From Ixodes scapularis (Eukaryota; Arthropoda; Arachnida; Ixodida; Ixodidae): a DNA stretch of 64,000 nt. This document shows, one piece after another, positions 57,390 through 64,000 of the stretch. Below the pieces are notes generated by a model. That model made no database searches. It was given only the letters and a program-made list of their open reading frames with translations, and was not told where the DNA came from. The stretch spans positions 16,679,085 to 16,743,084 of the forward strand of contig NW_024609839.1 in the NCBI RefSeq assembly GCF_016920785.2, written 5' to 3'. The position numbers were made by a program, and so were the translations under genes. The stretch's first letter is position 1; each line of letters opens with the position of its first letter.

Positions 57390-57982
57390 CCAAAGCAGCC
57401 GTCCGGCGCGTCGAGCAACGCCAGGCTAGAATGACTTCATACACACGTGCGCTTTTGCTTGAGTGGAGAGATCTCAACTACTTTTCCGCCAAGTCGTTTC
57501 TTTATGCATTTTGAAGTGCGGGCAATCCGGTGTCACTCAGCTGGATCGCGTAGCTTTGGCTAATACATAGACGCCATTTTACCGCCCAAGTCACGCACTG
57601 AGTGCATGAGAGCGTCACGCGGTGGCACATTCAGGGCAACAATGGATGCCATCATCATGAGGCAGATAGACATGTAGGCACCCTACACCAGGCAAGTCGT
57701 GGTGAGTGAGGGGGGGGGGGGGTACTGTCGTGCATGTGGCGTCTATGAGCAGTTCCGTAACTCAGATAATCTAATAACGTTGGTTGCAATCCCTCAATTA
57801 CGTGAACAAGCTTTTCGAAATACGTCTAAAAGGAATAGTCGCCTTTTATCCTCGCAATTTCTCAGCGAGAAATAAGCTTCTGAATCAGTGGCGGTTTCTG
57901 CGAGTATACTTGGACAAGACTAGGACCAGTACGCCTCTGCAAAGTCATGAACATTCCAACCCGATATTGTTTCATGAGTTCT
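57390..57982. other. Intergenic with 12-G run
   Basis: Poly-G at 57711-57722. Short frames without family resemblance. Confidence 0.4.
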
Positions 57983-58835
57983 TTAAAGGGATGCTGAATC
58001 AAACATTTCAGTGGCTGTAATATGTGGCGCACAATCTTTCCACGAGCCAGGAGCCGCCGGTAAGCGCGAGCACACGCAACGACATTGACGTCATATTCCC
58101 CCGTTCATGCTTAAGGAGGCGGTGCTACGATATTCAATTGGAATCTTTTTTACTTTACACAAGCTTACTGGCACTATAGGGACTCAAGGATACTCGCACG
58201 CAACGCCACTGATCAAGAAACTCCTTTGTTGCGCTGTAATTTTGAGGACAAAACCGAGCGTTTTCAATCATTCTCTCCTTCGCAAAACCTGATGACGTAG
58301 CTGGGCGGTAGCAGTACCGCCCAGTGACGATATTTGAATGCGGCTCATAGATTGGACCGGAGCAATGCGTGGGCACTCAATCTGGGCTCGAGAAGAATTT
58401 GGGTAGCGTCCTTTGTCCAATCGCTGCAATGAGGACAACAGCCGAACCACAACAATGTCTGGAACTCGGCGCGTGTCCTGTGCCTTGCCAATCCCAGCGC
58501 ATGGCTGTGATCAACACTGACGGCATATAATAGACTCCAGATCAGGTGGCAGCTTGTTCTGGCTGCGAATTGGGGGGTGAAGTCTGCTCGTTTTTCTTTA
58601 TTTTTTTCTGCAACTTCGATTGCGTGTGGTGAAAAACGAACGGCGATTTCACGGGTCATTAGCGTCAGGATCCATTCTAAGCGGTATTTGGCCAAAATAC
58701 AAAAATCGTTGCATCGCCCCTTTAAGATGGTATGTAAATGTGTGGGCTCCAGGAAAAAGAAGAATAAAGACAAGCCTTTTATCTCCACAGTGGGGTCTCG
58801 TGTAAAAGGTAAGCGACTAATGCGCCTTGCAAGTG
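57983..58835. mobile_element. TTAA MITE, copy 2, interrupted
   Basis: TTAAAGGGATGCTGAATCAAA matches the left end at 41371. GTGGCGCACAATCTTTCCA, GAGCACACGCAACGACATTG and GACGTCAT follow the left arm. After a nested element (58115-58721) it resumes with GTGTGGGCTCC and GAATAAAGACAAGCC and the loop GTAAAAGGTAAGCGA. The right arm is missing. Confidence 0.8.
58115..58721. mobile_element. Second TTAA element nested exactly at an internal TTAA
   Basis: TTAA at 58111-58114 precedes GGAGGCGGTGCTACGATATT, and AAAATCGTTGCATCGCCCCT precedes TTAA at 58722-58725. The ends are inverted with mismatches. Removing it joins TCATGCTTAA to GATGGTATG, as in the uninterrupted arms (GCGCTTAGGATGACA by inverse of 60725-60740). 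It contains a small hairpin CTGGGCGGTA / TACCGCCCAG. No transposase frame was found. It is piggyBac-like by target only. Confidence 0.85.
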
Positions 58836-58918
58836 GACACATTTCGGTCTTCTGCGCATGGGAAACGAAGTGTGAAGATGGGAGAGGAGGTTATACTAAG
58901 CTCCGCCCCCTCGGGCCC

Positions 58919-58938
58919 GGGGGGGGGGGGGGGGGGGG
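58919..58938. repeat. Poly-G run (20)
   Basis: Follows CCCCTCGGGCCC. The G run plus flanking GC could stall replication. An A-rich stretch follows at 59027-59070. Confidence 0.9.
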
Positions 58939-59144
58939 TAACGGATGTAAACATCTTTGCTTCGGTAATGGCGGACGTGCTGTAGCAGCTGTGGCTGTAG
59001 CCGTGAGTCCTTCGCGTAATTTCTGGTTAAAAAACAAAAAAAAAAAACAAAAACAAAAAAAAAGAGAAAATAACGTTCCGCTTCTGTCCTGTGTGATTTC
59101 GAGGTCGCCTCTGAGCAGGCGCTGTCCAAGGGGCAGTTTTACCA

Positions 59145-59208
59145 GGGGAAAAGAAAACGTGCTGCGTCATCGGATGTGGTAGGCGCATTTACGATGGTGT
59201 GTCGCATT
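59145..59208 (+). CDS. Candidate THAP-like first exon
   Basis: From about 59145 the frame reads GEKKTCCVIGCGRRIYDGVS and H, ending at a consensus donor (GCATT/GTAAGT at 59209). C-x3/4-C with CCVxGC at the start is typical for THAP domains in arthropods. No initiator Met is in frame immediately upstream, so it would need an upstream exon or acceptor (TTTTACCAG precedes). The rest of the domain was not found in the next 700 bases. Confidence 0.3.
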
Positions 59209-59209
59209 G

Positions 59210-59987
59210 TAAGTTTCTGGGAGGATTGACAGATGGAGGGCTCTTTCGTGATTCGGTTGGATGGTAATGCATGTGCGTTCTTAGTTGGTGGAGCGATTTG
59301 TCTGGTTAATTTCGATAACAAACGATACTCTAGATTCTAGCCTATTAAATAGGTGCGTGGTTCTCTGCACCTTGCACCCTTCTCAGAGGGACAAGCGGCT
59401 CCCAGCCGCACGAAACAGAGCAATAACAGATCTGCGATGCCCTTAGATGTCTGGGGCAGCACGCGCCTACACTGAAGGAAGCAGCGTGTTTTATCCCTGT
59501 CTATTAAGACAGTAAGGTTAGAAAAGAGTGGCTTGAGGAAATACAGTGGGCTATTTGAAGTCCGTAGGATTACTCCCGAGCAAGTGTTCGCCTGTTTAAA
59601 TAACAGGGCATAGAAAAATAAGTTTTCATTAAATTTCGCCAAAAATAAAAATAAAAATTACTTCTTGGTGTCAACGAGTGTACGACATAACTTCCGCGAT
59701 ACGTTCGACGCCGCACAAGAAAGGAGGGTACTTGCGGGCGCTAACCACACTTGTTCTCGGCTGTTAGCAAAGCAACCTCAGCGCGTCGGCCACCTCGCCC
59801 GTGAGTCTTTTGGCTTCGATCCTTGATACGTGTCTACTCGAATTGTTAGTCGAAAACGCACTCTACCGCTCGAGTTATTTCGTCTGTCCTCGCTAAATGG
59901 CGAAGTCGAGCTTGCTCGTAAAGGTAAGAGAGCTGTTGAATAGCAGACGACGTTGCAAAGAAGCAGACGACGCTCAGATAGGGGGTC
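59210..59987. other. Intergenic, nothing recognised
   Basis: Short frames only. The segment 59940-59980 has GCAGACGACG twice. Confidence 0.4.
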
Positions 59988-59997
59988 GCGATCAGCC

Positions 59998-60554
59998 AAC
60001 GTTACTAAAACACTCAGTTGGGAAACTCCCATAGAGACAGCTTTGAAAAAGTGGCCCCAATCTGTCTCCAAGCACCGAGCTAATGACGAACACAATGCCA
60101 CCATCTCTCCCGCAGCGGCCACTCGAGGAACTGCACGTGACTTCTACTTTGGCTTCAAGTACAGATAGAGCATGCCACCCCCGTCTCCCCGGTGGACGCG
60201 CCGCGTCGAACTACCGAAGTTAAAATGCACCTAGGTCAGGACGCGCTACGTGAAAGGACCGGTGAGGCATGGTTGTATAAAAACAATATTAATTTTTCCG
60301 CAAAACCCTGCAAACTAAAGATTTTAAAAACATAACGCCCCCCTCTTTTTCTACTAAACTCCAATAAATTTCATACAAAAAGAGTCTTTTCCGTTTGTTT
60401 TTACGCAAAAAAAGGCTTTCAAAAAGCTCAAGGTGACCACAGTACAGACAAACGATAAAGAGTGTCGCTGTTGTCGCATTTAGCTCGGTCTCGGTGGACG
60501 CCAGCGGCCCAGGTTTCGACGGCGAGTTTCCCAACTGAGTGTTTTAGTAACGTT
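59998..60554. mobile_element. Mutator-like non-autonomous element with 10-bp TSD
   Basis: The ends AACGTTACTAAAACACTCAG (continuing TTGGGAAACTC) and the exact inverse at 60524-60554 form a perfect 31-base inverted repeat. GCGATCAGCC occurs immediately outside both (59988-59997 and 60555-60564). A 9-11 bp duplication is typical of Mutator-like elements. The 557-bp interior has only short frames. The perfect match of both repeats suggests a recent insertion. Confidence 0.9.
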
Positions 60555-60625
60555 GCGATCAGCCAATCAGGGCTCGGCGGTCTGACGTCACCGCAACCCC
60601 TGCGCAAGAAGCAGACGAACTTACC

Positions 60626-60855
60626 CTCCGTATTGGACTAACAAGCACGTAGCTTTCACGTGTGGACATGAAAAGCTTGTATTTTTCTCCTTTGGCCCGA
60701 AGCCCATACATTTCACTGTCATCCTAAGCGCGAATGGGGGACCATGACGTCAATTTCGTTGCCTGAGCTCGCGCGCAATGACGGCTGCTGGCTCGTGGAA
60801 GGAACATGCGTCACTTATTATGGACACTAAATTCTTTGGTTCAGTATCCCATTAA
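60626..60855. mobile_element. TTAA MITE, copy 3, right half only
   Basis: CCCGAAGCCCATACATTTCA, ATGACGTCAATTTCGTTGCC, then TCACTTATTATGGACAC and TTTGGTTCAGTATCCCA, end at TTAA (60852-60855). It matches the right arm of 41371-41823. The left arm is missing. It starts just after the Mutator-like insertion. Confidence 0.8.
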
Positions 60856-63129
60856 GCGAGCTAGTGCCACTCAATCACATCAGAGTAACGACACTTGCCC
60901 ATATTGTGGATTAATAACATGGTTGCCAGTTCCCTGAAGCTTTATTTAAAATTACAGTAAACGCTTTTTTGTCCTCAACAAATCTTTAAATGCCTCGCGA
61001 GAAAGCAAAGCAATATCACATATGCTTCCTACACCGAATTTCATGCTGAGGGCGTCACACTATTGTGTCATGACGATCGACACTTCTGCTCTGCACAAGC
61101 ACCAAAATGGCCGCGCCCACAACAATGTCGGAGAACAGAGTGCCAATACTCGAAGCGCAGGTGGTTCTAAAGCAGGCTATTGCCGCCGAGGTCATGTTCA
61201 CCTTAGGCTCCAATCAAAGCCATGCTCTCGTCGTCTTCACTTGTTCTTGGCACTAACTTGCGCCAACGAGCAAGACCGCAGTTGGCTGCAGTTAGGCCCC
61301 TGGGATTACCAAGCGTGTGCCAAGTGGAGTTTTCTTCTATCGCGCTACCTGAAATGTGGATGCTTTTATCGACGATTTTTTCGGGTGGTCCGTATAAGCC
61401 TTGTCCTTCACCCAAACCGACCAACAACACCACTCGCTGAAGCCTTGCTTCAGCGAGTGGCCCACAAAAAAAAAAAAAAAAGAGCGGGCCCTACAATATG
61501 GTTTTATTACGGCCCCTCCTTCTCCTCTCGTTTCGTAATCAAGCGTTTTTTTTTTTCACTTTATGTGCGAGTTATGCCAAGTCTGCAATATTTCCATGTA
61601 GGGTCCTCGCACTGCACGAACGTGCGAAATGGGCAGGGACGCTGAAAGCTCGGAATTCGCTCTTGTAGTTGTTTAGCGCCTCGAAAGACAAACACGCTGT
61701 AGCTTGTCGAGAACGGCCGCAAAATGGCAGATTTGTTCTGTTTTTGGCGTCACCACGTATCGACGTCGCGCTAGGTATTTATGAGACGTTAAATTTCGTG
61801 CTGCCGCCGATGCTGATGGAAGTTAGGCGGTGTTGCGAAGATCCATTTATTATGACGTATAGGGGAAAAGGCTCAGGTGACGTCTTCTAAGTGCTATTAG
61901 CTACGCCCGCACTTAACGTTAAACGAAATATAGTGAAGATTACAGGAATTTCCAAAGCAGACTTTCGTTTCTTGACGGACAAAAATACATGATTATAGTT
62001 CTTGTTTTAGCTTAGATGGATTCAGTATGAGAGGCACAAACTTCATGCTCTCGCTTTTCCATTTTATGTCCCCAAATATATAATTTTTTTTTTATCAAGT
62101 TACATATTGCTAATACAAAGGTTCGAAATCATAAATGTCAGTTTTATTAACATATTACGGAAGGCAATGCAAGAGACAGCAAATGCACCCATTACTTTCC
62201 AAAGGTTTCCGACGTTCCCCAGCGAGAAACAAACCATTCCCGTAGAAACCGCAACGCAAACTTCAAGTATCAATACTCGGAGCAACGCGATTTGGCCTTC
62301 TCTATAGCAATCTCGCGGCGCACGCGGTCTCCATCCCTTTTGGAGTGTAACTGGCTTCAGGCGCGGGGGGCATCGCCCTTTCTCCAATCTATCCCCCATC
62401 GCCTTGCGGTCCCTGGGGATTCTACGTGACTCAACGAGATGCGTCGGCTCGGAGGAGTCGAGGCTAAACAAACCACGCCCCACCGTTACGAGCGTACGGG
62501 CATGGCGTGACGGGGACGCGCACTCGAGAATAAGCACGCTCTTGAACTGAGAGGTAAGAGCTTAGTGATGAAGGGAAAAATCGACACGATGCGCCTGGGC
62601 TTTTTTACAGAACGCGATTTTGAGGCAGGCTCGTCACGATAGCCGAGCGACACTTAAACTAAAGCCGCAGTCATCTTCATCCTACAAAAGACATGGTGTC
62701 GCTCCAGGCATCTATGTAATATTTATCTGCAGAAACGCCCCAAGCCTGTTAGAAGTCTTTGATTCATGCATACATATTTTTCGAACATGTTTGCAGAGTA
62801 TGTGGCCAATGTGGCAGGACCATCGTACAAGGTGAAGACACGCTTTACGCACTTTCTGCAGATTGTCTTTTTTGCGGCGCATTAGCACTCTGGCCGCCGA
62901 GGCTTAATGTCTGAAGCCCGATTCACTTGATGCATATTTGCTCGGGAATTCGTAGCTGCGACGTCGGTCTTGTGGCAAAACGCTGTTGCCGTGTGAGGAC
63001 GATTTATTTGAAGATGTTCAATCTGCCAAAGCTTCTTCGCGACGTCGCTCTTGCTGCTCCGATCCCGCTGCAACGGTGGTCATGGAAGCGCTAAAATCCC
63101 TCGATAAAATGGACGCTTGGCGTTCCTAA
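60856..63129. other. Intergenic with a hairpin near 61430
   Basis: CCACTCGCTGAAG / CTTCAGCGAGTGG (61430-61460) is a perfect stem followed by a 16-A run at 61466-61481. Longest frames (plus 61022-61645, minus 62537-62100) show no family resemblance. GC-rich near 62330-62500. Confidence 0.4.
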
Positions 63130-64000
63130 TAGCCGATTCACACGACGGACCGAATCGCGATTTTCGACCACGGACCGTGTACCACGTGATTGGCAAGTCA
63201 CCGGTTCCTGCGATCCGCGCCTCGTCCGCGGACGCGCGGACTGATAAAGTCGAGCGCCTTCTTCACTCGCGGACGTTTGGCGGGAGATTGACTTGGAAAG
63301 CATTTAGTCTGGCAACGGTACATGGTTTTCTTGGTTTTTTACTTCAGGGCGTTTAAAACAAAAATGGCGCATCGTTGTTTTTTGTGCATTAGCTGGTTAC
63401 ATTTGTCTCGCGATTCTTGGTTGCACGCGTGAAAGCAACTCCAGAAACTTTGTCCCGCTGACGCGACGCAGGTTCCGTCCGCTACTACTCCGGGTCCGTG
63501 CCAAGAAGTTCCCGTCAAAACTCGTCTAGCATGCCGCTATATTTCTTGCACGTCCAATTAGGATTTCACCGAGCAAAACCTTTATTGTGGATGTTGTGAG
63601 CTTTAGTGTTGCGCACGAGCGCGGAATGCCTTAAGGCATCTCTAAACACCCTTCCGCGAGCCCAGAACTTCGTTGCGTCTACGCCGAAGCTTTCTCAAGC
63701 AGGACCACGCCTCTGTCACTGTCTTGCCTTGGGTTAGCAAAGTTAGTAGCGCTTCGCGCGAAGGCTGTCCCGGTGTTTTGTCTCGGTCTGTACGTAACAC
63801 CGGCGTACGATTCTTTATCGCGGTAGCAATCGTCGGTTTCTCTCTTGGACAACGGTGCCACGGTGCGACGTTGGAGTTTCGCGGCACCGTGGGGTGGCGA
63901 ACAGGTTCGGTCCGTCCTCTCTGGCGTCTGCTCGTCGTCTCCCTCGTGGGGATGCGCTTGGGAGAAAGACGAACCGCGGACATGTGGTCACGTGATCAAT
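63130..64000 (-). pseudogene. PIF/Harbinger-like transposon relic, copy 3 (cut by window end)
   Basis: In minus orientation the ATG frame at 63983 reads MSAVRLSPKRIPTRETTSRR and stays open for 113 codons. Matches to copies 1 and 2 follow in order down to about 63400 (GGTCCTGCTTGAGAAAGCTT, AACTTCTTGGCACGGACCC, CAAAGTTTCTGGAGTTGCTT). The last part reads NLRRVSGTKFLELLSRVQPR, as in HARBI1-type N-terminal regions. At low coordinates it ends at TCGTGTGAATCGGCTA followed by TTA (63127-63129 as TAA), a usual Harbinger target. The other end lies outside the window. Confidence 0.6.

Noticed and set aside
58577..59182. 201-codon plus frame
   Set aside because: It passes from a nested TTAA element through a MITE, a 20-G run (glycines) and an A-rich stretch. 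It is chance openness over repeats.
61022..61645. 207-codon plus frame
   Set aside because: It contains a lysine run translated from a 16-A tract beside a hairpin and has no family resemblance.

Overview
This window is eukaryotic, intron-poor at first sight and dominated by transposable-element debris. I found no complete, confidently identifiable host gene. The best guess for the host is an arthropod, most likely a tick (Ixodida). The evidence is a tRNA-headed SINE whose body carries the GTGCACGTTAAAGAC-type motif, degraded Ty3/gypsy, CR1/jockey-like LINE and Penelope-like relics, many palindromic MITEs, and CA, TA and long G/C mononucleotide runs. The tick assignment is inference from repeat style. 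It was not checked by a search.

Layout. 0.4-0.8 kb, 28.0-28.5 kb and 32.6-33.0 kb hold three copies of one palindromic TA-flanked element. 5.3-6.2 kb is a GTAACG-rich element, with an internal piece repeated at 24.2 kb. 6.3-7.8 kb is a decayed Ty3/gypsy pol fragment with a TA-flanked palindromic MITE inside it. 8.65-9.48 kb is a foldback element. 10.2-11.96 kb is a minus-strand LINE reverse transcriptase cut by an 8-bp-TSD hAT-like MITE and ended by a hairpin. 14.9-16.4 kb holds two Penelope-like 3' ends (GIY-YIG endonuclease) back to back as a large inverted repeat. 18.6, 29.0 and 33.6 kb hold the SINE copies. 22-31.6 kb is a run of separate palindromic MITEs. 35.2-36.9 kb is a foldback element whose arms contain 15-bp tandem repeats. 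41.4, 58.0 and 60.6 kb hold copies of one TTAA-flanked MITE, and the second copy carries a second TTAA element exactly at an internal TTAA. 44.3-46.5 kb is a second minus-strand LINE relic (gag-like ORF1 plus RT) interrupted by a hAT-like, poly-G/poly-C-rich insert with an 8-bp TSD. 49.6-52.8 kb and 63.1-64.0 kb hold three diverged copies of a probable PIF/Harbinger transposon, and TTA-flanked MITEs with TTCACAC ends sit at 43.1 and 52.8 kb. 53.9-55.5 kb is a large inverted pair carrying a THAP zinc-finger reading frame. 60.0-60.55 kb is a Mutator-like element with a perfect 10-bp TSD.

Possible host coding pieces are few. One is a minus-strand first exon of a secreted protein at 51.5-51.6 kb, with a signal peptide and a splice donor in phase. 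A minus-strand exon cluster at 39.8-40.8 kb, a THAP-like exon start at 59.15-59.21 kb and a short exon-like frame at 47.6-47.8 kb are weaker. The elements do not form a pathway. Their relation is insertional: nested insertions give a relative order of events, and the Harbinger-like relics could once have supplied transposase to the nearby TTA-flanked MITEs.
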